From Luteibacter rhizovicinus (lineage in GTDB: Bacteria > Pseudomonadota > Gammaproteobacteria > Xanthomonadales > Rhodanobacteraceae): DNA of 64,000 nucleotides. The stretch lies in contig NZ_SMCS01000003.1 of the NCBI RefSeq assembly GCF_004342265.1, forward strand, positions 496,001 to 560,000. Direction: 5' to 3'. Below, one piece after another: positions 1 through 8,820 of this stretch. A program made the position numbers and the translations under genes. The number at the start of each line of letters is the position of its first letter. Positions within the stretch are counted from its first letter, which is position 1. Below the pieces are notes generated by a model, which was not told where the DNA came from, did not search any database, and saw nothing but the letters and a program-made list of their open reading frames with translations.

Positions 1-282
1 GCGCTCTCTCAGGGAACTCCGAGTGGCCGCTTGATGGCCATCTACGGCGACTACGCGTGGAACGTACTTGAAGACAAGGACCTCGGGCTACGCATGACTC
101 AAAGTGCCTCAAAAGCTCTACCAGGTGAATCGGCATACCGGATCGCGCTCATACGCATGCTAGTGGTACAGGGTAGATATGCCGAGGCAAGAGAACAGAT
201 CGCCACGCTTGAGCATCAAAACGTCGCGGGAAGCCTCGATAGTGAAATCGAGCAACTCCGCGCACTGCCGCAGATGCGCTGA
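1..282 (+). CDS. C-terminal tail of probable O-antigen ligase/polymerase-like protein (partial)
   Basis: The reading frame is open from the first base of the window, so the N-terminus lies upstream. The visible 93 residues are soluble, with a TPR-like pattern (residues resembling '...YRIALIRMLVVQGRYAEAREQIATLE'). Such a tail closes the Wzy_C/PglL-type O-antigen ligase and polymerase proteins of Xanthomonadales. Forty-eight bases separate it from the aminotransferase gene that opens the sugar-modification group, which fits a polymerase or ligase role in a polysaccharide locus. The membrane domain is not visible, so any TPR-containing protein remains possible. Confidence 0.5.
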   Translation, partial: ALSQGTPSGRLMAIYGDYAWNVLEDKDLGLRMTQSASKALPGESAYRIALIRMLVVQGRYAEAREQIATLEHQNVAGSLDSEIEQLRALPQMR

Positions 283-330
283 TTTACGGCCCATTATCAA
301 GCGCCACCCACCTTTGCCGCGACTACAGCC

Positions 331-1506
331 ATGAAAACCATTCGCACCCCTCTGGACCTGGCCATCAACGGAGCCGCGCCGGCATTTGCCGAGCCGCTTC
401 ACGTAGGCCGCCCGAACGTCGGGAGTCGCGATACGTTCATGAAGCTCGCCGGCGAAATGTTCGATCGTCGGTGGTTCAGCAACAACGGCCCGCTACTTCA
501 GGAATTCGAGAACCGTGTCGCCGCCTATCTTGGCGTGAAGCACTGCGTGGCCATGTGCAATGGGACCATTGCGCTGGAGATCGCCATCCGTGCGCTTGGA
601 CTGACTGGCGAAGTCATCGTGCCCTCATACACTTTCGTGGCAACTGCACACGCGCTGCATTGGCAGGGCATAACTCCTGTCTTCGCCGACATCGACCCTG
701 CGACCCACAACATCGACCCTGCCGCCGTACGCCGTATGATTACACCGCGAACGACCGGAATCATCGGCGTACATCTTTGGGGAAGGCCTGCTCCCGTCGA
801 CGAACTTCAGGCAATCGCCAACGAGCACCGCCTACAACTGATGTTCGACGCAGCACATGCCTTCGGCTGCAGCCACAAGAACAGCATGATCGGACGTTTC
901 GGTCGCTGCGAAGTATTGAGCTTTCATGCCACCAAATTCTTCAACACGTTCGAGGGCGGTGCTGTCGTTACCGAAGATGACGATCTGGCAGATGCCATGC
1001 GACTTATGCGCAACTTCGGCTTCGCCGGTTACGACAATGTCATTCATCCTGGAACGAACGGAAAAATGATAGAGGTTTGTGCGGCTATGGGCCTTGCCAA
1101 CCTCGACCACATTGATACGGTAATCGCCGCAAATCAGCGAAATCACAATACGTACAAATTGCTTCTGGATGCCATCCCAGGATTGGAAGTTCTTGGATAC
1201 AACAACAATGAGCACAATAACTTCCAATACGTCGTACTTGACGTTCAGGAAGCATGTCTGCGGACACGCGACGAACTCCTGGCCGTACTCGTCGCGGAGA
1301 ATGTACTTGCCCGTAAATACTTCTGGCCGGGCGTGCATCGCATGCAGCCGTACCGCGATCTTTATCCGCATGCCGGGCTAATGCTTCCGGAGACAACGGA
1401 GCTGGCAAAGCGCATGATCGTCCTGCCCACGGGCACGACACTGCCCGACGATGCCGTTGAGACAATCGCTGCAATCCTTGAACAGGCCATAGTCGGATCG
1501 ACATGA
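331..1506 (+). CDS. DegT/DnrJ/EryC1/StrS-family PLP-dependent sugar aminotransferase
   Basis: The 391-residue protein has the full length of sugar aminotransferases that convert nucleotide-linked keto-sugars to amino-sugars (for example dTDP-4-amino-4,6-dideoxyhexose). The PLP-binding Asp lies in FDAAHAFG (about D173) and the Schiff-base Lys in FHATKFFNTFEGG (about K202). The early motif SNNGPLLQEFE is typical of the fold. The gene overlaps the WbqC-family gene by 4 bases, a strong sign of co-translation, and DegT plus WbqC is a recurring pair in O-antigen clusters. The exact sugar substrate cannot be read from sequence. Family call is firm, substrate is open. Confidence 0.93.
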   Translation: MKTIRTPLDLAINGAAPAFAEPLHVGRPNVGSRDTFMKLAGEMFDRRWFSNNGPLLQEFENRVAAYLGVKHCVAMCNGTIALEIAIRALGLTGEVIVPSYTFVATAHALHWQGITPVFADIDPATHNIDPAAVRRMITPRTTGIIGVHLWGRPAPVDELQAIANEHRLQLMFDAAHAFGCSHKNSMIGRFGRCEVLSFHATKFFNTFEGGAVVTEDDDLADAMRLMRNFGFAGYDNVIHPGTNGKMIEVCAAMGLANLDHIDTVIAANQRNHNTYKLLLDAIPGLEVLGYNNNEHNNFQYVVLDVQEACLRTRDELLAVLVAENVLARKYFWPGVHRMQPYRDLYPHAGLMLPETTELAKRMIVLPTGTTLPDDAVETIAAILEQAIVGST

Positions 1507-2213
1507 AAGTCGCGATCATGCAGCCATACTTTTTCCCGTATATCGGCTATTTCCAGCTGATGCATGCTGTCGAGAAATTCGTCATCTATGACGATGCGCA
1601 GTATATGAAAGGCGGCTGGATCAATCGCAACCGGATACTCCATACGGGAGCGCCGTTGTGGTGGTCTGCCCCGGTGACGCACGACTCTTTAAAACTGCCG
1701 ATCAACCGCCGAACTTATTCTCCTGGAAAGGAACATAGAGACCGCCTGATCCGCCAGCTGGATGCGGCCTATCGTACTGCACCGCACTTTCATTCCGTAC
1801 GTGACCTCGTCGTGGAGTGCCTTTCATTCAACAGCATCAACGTCGCCACATTCAACACCAACCTTCTGACGACTCTGGCCAGAGCGCTTGATCTGCCTTG
1901 CCAGCTACTGCTCTCATCCGACATCTCCGCCAGCGCAACCACTGGCGAGGAAAGAGTGCTCGACATATGCGAATCCCTTGGCGCTACGATCTACATCAAC
2001 ACGCCCGGAGGCAGAAAACTCTACAGCCATGAACATTTTTTGAGCCGCCATATCCGGCTTTGTTTTCTGTGCCCCGAGGTACCTGCATATACTCAACTGG
2101 GCCATCCTCCTATACCGGGCCTCTCGATCGTCGATTGCCTGATGTTCAACGGTTTAAAGAAAACCAGGACGCTGACGAGTCAATATACCGTTGAGAATGC
2201 CCATCATGAGTAA
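1503..2213 (+). CDS. WbqC-family protein
   Basis: The 236-residue protein begins with the family hallmark MKVAIMQPYFFPYIGYFQL and continues with IYDDAQYMKGGWINRNRI, both diagnostic of the WbqC family. Members are found in O-antigen and other glycan clusters beside DegT aminotransferases and are presumed to help acylate or otherwise finish an amino-sugar; the chemistry is not settled. The ATG overlaps the end of the aminotransferase by 4 bases, and the stop overlaps the next gene's ATG. No signal peptide or membrane span is seen, so it should be cytoplasmic. Confidence 0.9.
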   Translation: MKVAIMQPYFFPYIGYFQLMHAVEKFVIYDDAQYMKGGWINRNRILHTGAPLWWSAPVTHDSLKLPINRRTYSPGKEHRDRLIRQLDAAYRTAPHFHSVRDLVVECLSFNSINVATFNTNLLTTLARALDLPCQLLLSSDISASATTGEERVLDICESLGATIYINTPGGRKLYSHEHFLSRHIRLCFLCPEVPAYTQLGHPPIPGLSIVDCLMFNGLKKTRTLTSQYTVENAHHE

Positions 2214-3234
2214 CCAAGGTATCCGTGACGGCATTGGTGGATATATGTCTCTAGAGTGCGGGCAAGGCACTCCCTTAGCCTGGATGGAGGGCGCCTTGTC
2301 GTTTCAGTCGGCAAGAGATGCCATGGCGGCATACTTCGAGGCGATAGCGCCCCGCCGCATATGGATGCCGCACTTCATATGCGAGAGCGCAGTGGAAGCC
2401 GTGCTTGGTATCGCACCCATGGAGAGATACCCGCTTAACGAATCATTTGCTCCCGAATCGGACCTTGACGTAACGCCAGACGACGTCATTGTTATCGTTG
2501 ATTACTTCGGCCTTTGCGGCTCCGCAGTAACACAAGCGGCGGCGGCCTATAGCCATGCCCACGTACTGATAGATGCTTCACAGTCGCTGTTTTTCCCGCC
2601 GATTCCCGGCATATCCCTGGTCACATCACCGCGAAAGTTCGTCGGCGTACCCGATGGAGGGTTCCTTCTTACAGAAACCACGGTCACCCCACCACTGAAA
2701 GCGGACGAACTAGCGTCAATCATGCGATGCCAACCGCTTCTGCTGCGAGCTGCCGGTCTTCGCGAAGAGGGATACGCCAGGTTCAGAGAAACAGAGCGGA
2801 CGCTTGAAATCACTCAACCACACGCTATGTCGCAGCTAACCCATGGCCTCCTTGCCGGGATCGACTTTAATGCCGTCGCTCATCAACGACGTAGTAACTT
2901 CGATTTTCTTGCCGAGCAACTTGGACACCTTGTTCCAGCAGGCCTCATGCCAAATCGGTCGTCCGTGCCCCTCTGTTTTCCCGTGCACGCGAGAAACCCT
3001 GCCGGCACACGGGAGTCGCTAAGGTCTCAGGGCGTTTTTTCGCCCCACTATTGGCCCGGAGTAGCTATCCCTCCGAGGGATGCCTCTGGTGAGATGCTTG
3101 CACACGGCATAGTGTGCCTACCTTGCGATCAGCGATACGACAAAGAAGACATGATCAGCATTTGTCGCGCCTTTCTTGCGGAACCCTCCTCCCATGATTT
3201 CAGTAACGCTCACAGGGAAGGGAACCCACGTTGA
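2206..3234 (+). CDS. Divergent DegT-like PLP-fold protein
   Basis: I chose the ATG at 2206 because it overlaps the WbqC stop in the usual coupled manner; an in-frame ATG 15 bases upstream is the alternative. The 342-residue protein is only distantly like the DegT aminotransferases but keeps a PLP-Asp-like motif (LIDASQSLFF, about D123) and a Lys in SPRKFVGVPDGGFLL (about K144), at the place of the Schiff-base Lys and Gly-Gly of the family. It may therefore be a second, specialised aminotransferase or a relative with other PLP chemistry. Position between wbqC-like and ATP-grasp genes argues for a shared modification pathway. The function is not known. Confidence 0.7.
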   Translation: MSNQGIRDGIGGYMSLECGQGTPLAWMEGALSFQSARDAMAAYFEAIAPRRIWMPHFICESAVEAVLGIAPMERYPLNESFAPESDLDVTPDDVIVIVDYFGLCGSAVTQAAAAYSHAHVLIDASQSLFFPPIPGISLVTSPRKFVGVPDGGFLLTETTVTPPLKADELASIMRCQPLLLRAAGLREEGYARFRETERTLEITQPHAMSQLTHGLLAGIDFNAVAHQRRSNFDFLAEQLGHLVPAGLMPNRSSVPLCFPVHARNPAGTRESLRSQGVFSPHYWPGVAIPPRDASGEMLAHGIVCLPCDQRYDKEDMISICRAFLAEPSSHDFSNAHREGNPR

Positions 3235-4529
3235 ACTCAGCCACGATATCTTCCGCAGAACGCATGCGCATACTTGTCTTCCCCTGCGGCGCAGAAAATG
3301 GGCTGGAGATCTACCACGCCCTTCGCTACTCAGTGCATACCGAGGTCTACGGCGCGTCAAGTGTGGACGACCATGGCAGACTGACCTTTCCTCGGTATGC
3401 CGGCGACCTGCCGAACATTGCGTCCCAGAATTTTCTCTATCGATTTCGTGAGTTGATTGAAGAATGGCGAATTGATGCCGTCTTCTCTACGCATGATTCG
3501 GTAAGCGAATTTCTCGCCGCGCATACCGATGACCTCCCTTGCCACGTCGTAAATGGCAACTCAGAAACAGCCGCCATCGCCAGGCGGAAGAGCCGCACAT
3601 ATAAATTATTCGCAGATTGCAAATGGGCGCCAGAGGTATATGCGAGCCCCCAGAACGTCGATACATGGCCGGCCATCGTTAAGCCCGATCAAGGCCAGGG
3701 CGGCAACGGCGTTCGCATCGTCGCTAACGCCGATGAAGCCGTACGTGCCATGGCGTCTACCGCCGAACCTGTTCTTATGCAATACCTGCCAGGCGATGAG
3801 GTGACCGTCGATTGCTTTACAGATCGCAACCGACAGCTCAAATTCGCAGGCCCACGAAGCCGCGAACGTGTTCGTGCGGGAATCGCGATGCGTAGCAGAC
3901 TGCTCGCCCCCACGGATGAAATTACCAACATCGCTCTGGAAATAAACCGGCGATTAATTTTCCGTGGCCCCTGGTTTTTCCAGTTAAAACGGGACGCATC
4001 CGGTCACTGGAAACTACTTGAGATTGCCGCCCGGGTAGCTGGATCGATGGTCTCACATCGGGCACAGGGCATTAACCTTCCGCTCCTTACCGTGCTGGAC
4101 ATTAAGGGTTACGAAGTAAACGCGCGGGCCAATCCGGGGATCGAACTTGTCGATCGGTTCGTCGCCACTAAATTCGATTTCGGCATGGAGTTCGAGACCG
4201 CATACTTCGACCTCGACGATACATTGATTATTAATGGATCTGCCGTACCCGTCGCGATTGCATTCGTCTATCTGATGATCCAACAGGGAAAGCGGGTTGT
4301 GTTGATCACCAGACATGCTTTCGACCTGAACGAAACGCTTGCGCGCACCCGGATTTCAGCATCGCTATTCGACGAAATAATTCATATCACCGACGGGTCC
4401 TCGAAAGCGGATCATATTCAGGGACAATCGATCTTCATCGACAACCACTATCCAGAACGCTTGGCTGTCAGTCAGCGGCATGGCATCCCAGTCTTCGACG
4501 TCGACGCACTCGAGTTTTTCACAAGATGA
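3231..4529 (+). CDS. ATP-grasp ligase fused to HAD-like phosphatase domain
   Basis: The 432-residue frame starts with TTG at 3231, overlapping the upstream stop; an ATG at 3264 (giving MRILVFPCG) is equally plausible. Residues about 110-310 form an ATP-grasp domain: IVKPDQGQGGNGVRIV carries the ATP-binding Lys and Gly-rich loop, MQYLPGDEVTVDCF follows, and LLEIAARVAG carries metal-binding Glu/Ala/Arg. Residues about 322-432 are HAD-like: YFDLDDT (D327/D329) is motif I, VVLITR motif II, K392 a motif III candidate and IFIDNH motif IV. ATP-grasp enzymes join a carboxylate to an amine, so amide attachment to an amino-sugar is an inference from the neighbours. The stop overlaps the methyltransferase start. 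Confidence 0.82.
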   Translation: MNSATISSAERMRILVFPCGAENGLEIYHALRYSVHTEVYGASSVDDHGRLTFPRYAGDLPNIASQNFLYRFRELIEEWRIDAVFSTHDSVSEFLAAHTDDLPCHVVNGNSETAAIARRKSRTYKLFADCKWAPEVYASPQNVDTWPAIVKPDQGQGGNGVRIVANADEAVRAMASTAEPVLMQYLPGDEVTVDCFTDRNRQLKFAGPRSRERVRAGIAMRSRLLAPTDEITNIALEINRRLIFRGPWFFQLKRDASGHWKLLEIAARVAGSMVSHRAQGINLPLLTVLDIKGYEVNARANPGIELVDRFVATKFDFGMEFETAYFDLDDTLIINGSAVPVAIAFVYLMIQQGKRVVLITRHAFDLNETLARTRISASLFDEIIHITDGSSKADHIQGQSIFIDNHYPERLAVSQRHGIPVFDVDALEFFTR

Positions 4530-5221
4530 GAACCAACGCGCACTATCAGCAACTAGAACTGGACCGAGTGATAAAACTGGCCGATCAATGGCGGAAAAAA
4601 TTTGGTCCGAAGCTACGCATTCTGGATTTCGGTGCCGGCATGGGCAAATACACCAGCCTGTTCGCGGACCAAGGCTTCGATGTAACAGGTACGGACATCA
4701 ACGAGAGGTACATATCCGACCTCCGTAGCAAAGGGCTTAAGGTTGCTGGAGTGAAAGAGGCCCTCGACGCCAAGGAAAGCCAACAAGTTGTCTTTCTCAG
4801 CCACATCGTGGAGCACATCAACCCGGACGACCTGGTTGAACTTGTGCCAAAACTCTGTGACGTACTGACCGACGACGGCCTTCTTGTCATTGTCACACCC
4901 GTACTAGGCGAGCGTTTTTATCACGACTTCAGTCATGTAAGACCATACTATCCGCAGAGCATCCGCCATGCCTTTGGTCAGATCGGTGCACCTATTTCCT
5001 ATGGTTCCAGCAAACAGATCGAACTCACCGACATTTACTTCTTCAAAGATCCGTTTCGCACCAGAATGTGGCGATCCTTCTATGTAGGAACAGGGATCAA
5101 ACGCGCTGCAATAAACCTATTGAACGCTACTTTCGATCTGTTATGGCGCCTATCCGGCGGCCGCTTCGGAGTTACGTCTTCCTGGCTTGGCGTATATCGG
5201 CTGTCCAGGCAACCAAAGTAG
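4526..5221 (+). CDS. Class I SAM-dependent methyltransferase
   Basis: The 231-residue protein has SAM motif I in ILDFGAGMGKYTSLF, the acidic loop in VTGTDINERY, and a post-motif FLSHIVEHI, as in type-11/23 methyltransferases. The C-terminal half carries hydrophobic and basic stretches (YFFKDPFRTRMWRSFYVG) that could touch the membrane or a lipid-linked glycan. It starts 4 bases inside the ATP-grasp/HAD gene. A sugar or lipid-linked oligosaccharide is the likely acceptor because of context, but the acceptor is not readable from sequence. About 100 bases without a gene follow. Confidence 0.85.
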   Translation: MRTNAHYQQLELDRVIKLADQWRKKFGPKLRILDFGAGMGKYTSLFADQGFDVTGTDINERYISDLRSKGLKVAGVKEALDAKESQQVVFLSHIVEHINPDDLVELVPKLCDVLTDDGLLVIVTPVLGERFYHDFSHVRPYYPQSIRHAFGQIGAPISYGSSKQIELTDIYFFKDPFRTRMWRSFYVGTGIKRAAINLLNATFDLLWRLSGGRFGVTSSWLGVYRLSRQPK

Positions 5222-5320
5222 CGTTCTTGGAGCCTAAACAGAGGCTTTGGGGAATCGCGATGCAAGAACAACACATGTCATCGCAAAACCCCGCGCATCG
5301 AGCAGCCAGGGTGCCATCAG

Positions 5321-6790
5321 GTGAATACCTTCAAAACTAAGACGACGAACGCGGTCTGGTGGAGTACGCTCGAAATCGCTTCGAGATACGGCGCCCAGTT
5401 CATCGTTACGGCGGTTCTTGCAAGAGTTCTGGCGCCAAGCGATTTCGGCCTGATTGCGATGCTTCTCATATTCACCAGCATCGCGGCAATTCTCGTCGAC
5501 TCCGGCCTTGGCACAGCGTTGATCCAGCGACAACGCCCTACCCCCGACGACGAGACAACCGTCTTCGCATTTGCTTTCGTGGCCAGCCTGGCGTTAGCGG
5601 GAGCACTGATCCTTCTTGCCCCGATGTTTGCTCAGTTCTTCCATCAGCCCGAACTTACCGGGTTGATCCGGTTCGTATCCAGCGTGCTTATTTTTGGCGG
5701 CCTGGCGACCGTTCCGGATGCGTTACTGACAATTCGACTGAACTTCAAAGCAAGAACACTTTCACAGACCGTATCCTCCGTTGGAGCGGGAATAGCCGGA
5801 ATCGCCCTTGCCTATGCCGGGTGGGGCGTATGGAGTCTTGCATGGCAGATCGTTCTCGCCAGCGCATTACGGACCCTGATGCTATGGATCGCTTCAGGTT
5901 GGCTTCCGCGAGGTCGATTCTCGCCAAGTTCACTGAAGCATCTTGGAAGCTTCAGCGGCTACATGCTGCTATCCAGTTTGCTAGACACATTATTTACTCG
6001 CGTGCAATCGGTACTGGTGGGGAAGCTTTCGGATACCAAATCGCTTGGCTACTTCACCCTGGCTCAGAGTGCGCAGCAGGCGCCCGCCCTGTTCATAGGA
6101 GGAATATTGGGAAGGGTGGGCTTGCCCGTCTTCTCCCGGATTGCTAACGATCGGGATCGACTCACTGCCGCACTAGCGATCGCACTACGGGTTACCACGT
6201 TCGTTTTCATGCCCTGCATGATCGGCATAGCGTTAGCGGCACGGCCCATTATCGAGCTCCTGTATGGCCCCGGATGGGCGCCAGCGGCACCGATCCTTAG
6301 TGCCCTGGCCCTGGGCACCTCGCTCTGGCCTATCCACGTTCTGAATCTCTCCGCCATCACCGCCCAAGGCCGATCGGATCTTTTTTTCCGGCTGGAAGTA
6401 GTCAAAACATTAGTGGGGCTTACCTCCATCGCTGTTGGCAGCTATTGGGGAGCTATAGGCGTGGCCTGGGGCGTCACCATCGCGTCCGCACTGGGCGCTT
6501 ACATCAACACCCGATACACGCACAGGCTGCTCGGCTATGGTGCAATCGCGCAACTTCGTCATCAGATTCCTACCATGTTGCTTACGTCGGCTGCAGCAAT
6601 AGTCGGTTTCCTTTTCTTGCACTTCCTGCCCATGGGAACAGCCTCCACGATCCTCGCGCTATTCGGCGGGGCAACGACTTATATTGGACTGGCATCATTA
6701 GCCCGTCCGCAAGCGGTGATAGACACGCTGACCTTTGTAAGCGCAATTTTCCGCCGCGAAGCAGCGAATCAAGCGGACAGGACACGGTGA
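5321..6790 (+). CDS. Wzx-type oligosaccharide flippase
   Basis: The 489-residue integral membrane protein starts with GTG and shows a chain of about 12-14 hydrophobic segments. The N-terminus WSTLEIASRYGAQFIVTAVLARVLAPSDFGLIAML matches the lipopolysaccharide-biosynthesis flippase branch of the MATE/MVF superfamily. Such proteins move undecaprenyl-linked repeat units across the inner membrane for Wzy-dependent assembly. It is the only flippase in the locus. Its TGA overlaps the ATG of the next glycosyltransferase by one base, so both are translated from one message. Confidence 0.92.
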   Translation: MNTFKTKTTNAVWWSTLEIASRYGAQFIVTAVLARVLAPSDFGLIAMLLIFTSIAAILVDSGLGTALIQRQRPTPDDETTVFAFAFVASLALAGALILLAPMFAQFFHQPELTGLIRFVSSVLIFGGLATVPDALLTIRLNFKARTLSQTVSSVGAGIAGIALAYAGWGVWSLAWQIVLASALRTLMLWIASGWLPRGRFSPSSLKHLGSFSGYMLLSSLLDTLFTRVQSVLVGKLSDTKSLGYFTLAQSAQQAPALFIGGILGRVGLPVFSRIANDRDRLTAALAIALRVTTFVFMPCMIGIALAARPIIELLYGPGWAPAAPILSALALGTSLWPIHVLNLSAITAQGRSDLFFRLEVVKTLVGLTSIAVGSYWGAIGVAWGVTIASALGAYINTRYTHRLLGYGAIAQLRHQIPTMLLTSAAAIVGFLFLHFLPMGTASTILALFGGATTYIGLASLARPQAVIDTLTFVSAIFRREAANQADRTR

Positions 6791-7824
6791 TGTCGGACCA
6801 AGCTGAAACCATAGAAATATCGGACCCGACATCCCTACCCGCGGCTCCCATGGTTAGCGTCGTCATGGTTACCTACAACCATGCACGGTATATATCCGAA
6901 GCCATTGAAGGCATCGTGATGCAGCGCGCACGATTCCCTTTCGAGCTGATCATCGGAGAAGACCACTCGACCGACGACACGTTAGCCATCGTCAAGGAAT
7001 ACCAATTACGACGACCGGACCTTATCCGGGTTCTTACCGCCGATAAAAACGTCGGCATGCGAGAAAATGCCGACCGCTGCTTTCATGCCTGCCGAGGCAA
7101 GTACATCGCTTTTTGCGAAGGCGACGACTTCTGGACCGATCCTCTAAAACTGGATGTGCAGATCGATATGCTGGAACGCGATCCAGAGATGACGGCTTGT
7201 CATACGGACTACGATCGACAGACGCGTCGCGGAATCAGAGCAAACATGCATCGTCGGGAAGGGGCGTCGCATGTCGCTGTTGGCAAGGCTTACGAACAGT
7301 TACTCCAGGAATGGACGGCAATGAGCGCCACGGTTGTCTACCGTAAGGACGTTCTTGAAGACTTCGAGGATAGCCCCTTCAACAACAAGTCCTGGCCATT
7401 TGGCGACTACAACAGACTGCTCTATGCAAGCACTCGAGGTCGATTTGGCTACCTTCCGACATCGACGGCTGTATATCGTAAGATCCGCGGATCGGCGCTG
7501 AACGGGTCCGCCGCAAATGGCTTGAAGATGGTAAAAGCTGTCGCGGAATGCCGTGAATTGTTCCTGCGCAAGATTCCCGTAGCAACGGACATCGAAAATG
7601 CTTCTATGGCATCGGCCAGGATGATGATTTACCGGGCGGCGTTCTTTAGTGGCGACCGCGCTGCGTTCGAAGAAGCTTATCGGCAGTTGAGCGATCAGGG
7701 ATACGCGCCTCAAGGGATTTCACACAAAATCCGTTCGTGGGCACTTTCCGCACGCCTACCGCTTGCCGCATACCGGACAATCAAGAATCTGATAGATCAC
7801 TACGTGAGCGCACTACCACGATGA
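6790..7824 (+). CDS. GT2-family glycosyltransferase (GT-A fold)
   Basis: The ATG at 6790 shares a base with the flippase stop and gives a 344-residue protein. The N-terminal GT-A domain reads VSVVMVTYNHARYISEAIEGI, then GEDHSTDDT, and the DXD-type metal site in FCEGDDFWTD (about residue 115). This pattern matches GT2 enzymes of O-antigen clusters that transfer a sugar to a lipid-linked acceptor at the cytoplasmic face. The C-terminal about 120 residues are helical and without a recognisable domain. Sugar donor is unknown. It overlaps the next transferase by 4 bases. Confidence 0.9.
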   Translation: MSDQAETIEISDPTSLPAAPMVSVVMVTYNHARYISEAIEGIVMQRARFPFELIIGEDHSTDDTLAIVKEYQLRRPDLIRVLTADKNVGMRENADRCFHACRGKYIAFCEGDDFWTDPLKLDVQIDMLERDPEMTACHTDYDRQTRRGIRANMHRREGASHVAVGKAYEQLLQEWTAMSATVVYRKDVLEDFEDSPFNNKSWPFGDYNRLLYASTRGRFGYLPTSTAVYRKIRGSALNGSAANGLKMVKAVAECRELFLRKIPVATDIENASMASARMMIYRAAFFSGDRAAFEEAYRQLSDQGYAPQGISHKIRSWALSARLPLAAYRTIKNLIDHYVSALPR

Positions 7825-8747
7825 ATACCGTCCGCACAACCGCAGTGGTAGTAGTTACCTTCAACCGCAGGGTATTGCTCGAAAAGTGCATTTCCGCACT
7901 GATGTCGCAATCGGCTGCGTTCGAACACCTGATTCTGATCGACAATGCTTCCACTGATGGAACTCGGGGATGGGTACGAGAAAGCGGCCTGACTGACGAT
8001 CCGCGCGTCGACTACATATGCCTTGAGTCCAATAAAGGAGGGGCCGGTGGATTCGCGGCCGGGCTGGCGAAAGCCGTGGAACTCGGCGCCGACTGGGCCT
8101 GGATCATGGATGATGACGCCGAGCCGCATGCCAATGCTCTCGAGGAACTACTCTCCGTAGCTGTCGAACCCGGACATATATATGGATCGTTAGCGGTCAG
8201 TGGAGAAGAAACGTCCTGGACAACAACCCTGGTCGGCGAAACACGTCGTACAGTCGAACGTGCTGCTGACGTTCCTGCTTCGTCACAGGTACAGTCGTTG
8301 CCCTTCCTGGGCTTCATGATCCACCGGGAAACAATATCCAGGATCGGTCTACCCGATACGGGATACTTCATCGCGGCCGACGATATCGAGTACTGCCTGA
8401 GAGCCGAGCGTGCGGGCGTAAAGATTATAATTGCGGGCAAGAGCCGGATTGAGCACCCGAAATCTCAACGCTATCTTGCAAGGCTGCCGGGCAAACCGAT
8501 GATCTGTCTTCAGCTTCCTCCCTGGAAACGATATTACGATACCCGCAACAGGCTACTGATCGCACGTAAGTACTACGGTTTTCGCCTGCTTACTCATACG
8601 ATTCCCGGATCATTTGTGCGCCTGACGGCTGCTCTGCTCAGCGAGCCAAGGAAGCTTGCCCAACTCTGGGCATTTTCCGCAGGGTTTCTTGACGGCCTGC
8701 TCGGTCTGAAGGGGCGTCGGCATGCAAAATGGGGAATCTCCCAGTAA
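7821..8747 (+). CDS. GT2-family glycosyltransferase, galactofuranosyl/rhamnosyl-transferase-like
   Basis: The ATG at 7821 overlaps the upstream stop; 308 residues. Motifs are VVVVTFNRRVLLEKCI, LIDNASTDGT, ESNKGGAGGFAAGL and WAWIMDDDAEP (DDD at about 97-99). The Asn-Lys-Gly-Gly-Ala-Gly-Gly run and the DDD site are typical of GlfT-like galactofuranosyltransferases and related rhamnosyltransferases. The next gene is UDP-galactopyranose mutase, which makes the UDP-galactofuranose donor, so galactofuranosyl transfer is the preferred reading. This is inference from family and neighbour; rhamnosyl transfer is not excluded. Confidence 0.87.
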   Translation: MNTVRTTAVVVVTFNRRVLLEKCISALMSQSAAFEHLILIDNASTDGTRGWVRESGLTDDPRVDYICLESNKGGAGGFAAGLAKAVELGADWAWIMDDDAEPHANALEELLSVAVEPGHIYGSLAVSGEETSWTTTLVGETRRTVERAADVPASSQVQSLPFLGFMIHRETISRIGLPDTGYFIAADDIEYCLRAERAGVKIIIAGKSRIEHPKSQRYLARLPGKPMICLQLPPWKRYYDTRNRLLIARKYYGFRLLTHTIPGSFVRLTAALLSEPRKLAQLWAFSAGFLDGLLGLKGRRHAKWGISQ

Positions 8748-8820
8748 GCTCCCTCAACCCATTTAGAATGCCTGTGATCGACCCTCGGCTTAATCGGTCT
8801 CACAGGTGGAGAAGTGTTGC

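Noticed and set aside
3264-3280. Treating the ATP-grasp/HAD gene as two genes split by a frameshift
   Set aside because: The frame is continuous from 3231 to 4529 with motifs of both domains in the same phase; no frame change is needed.
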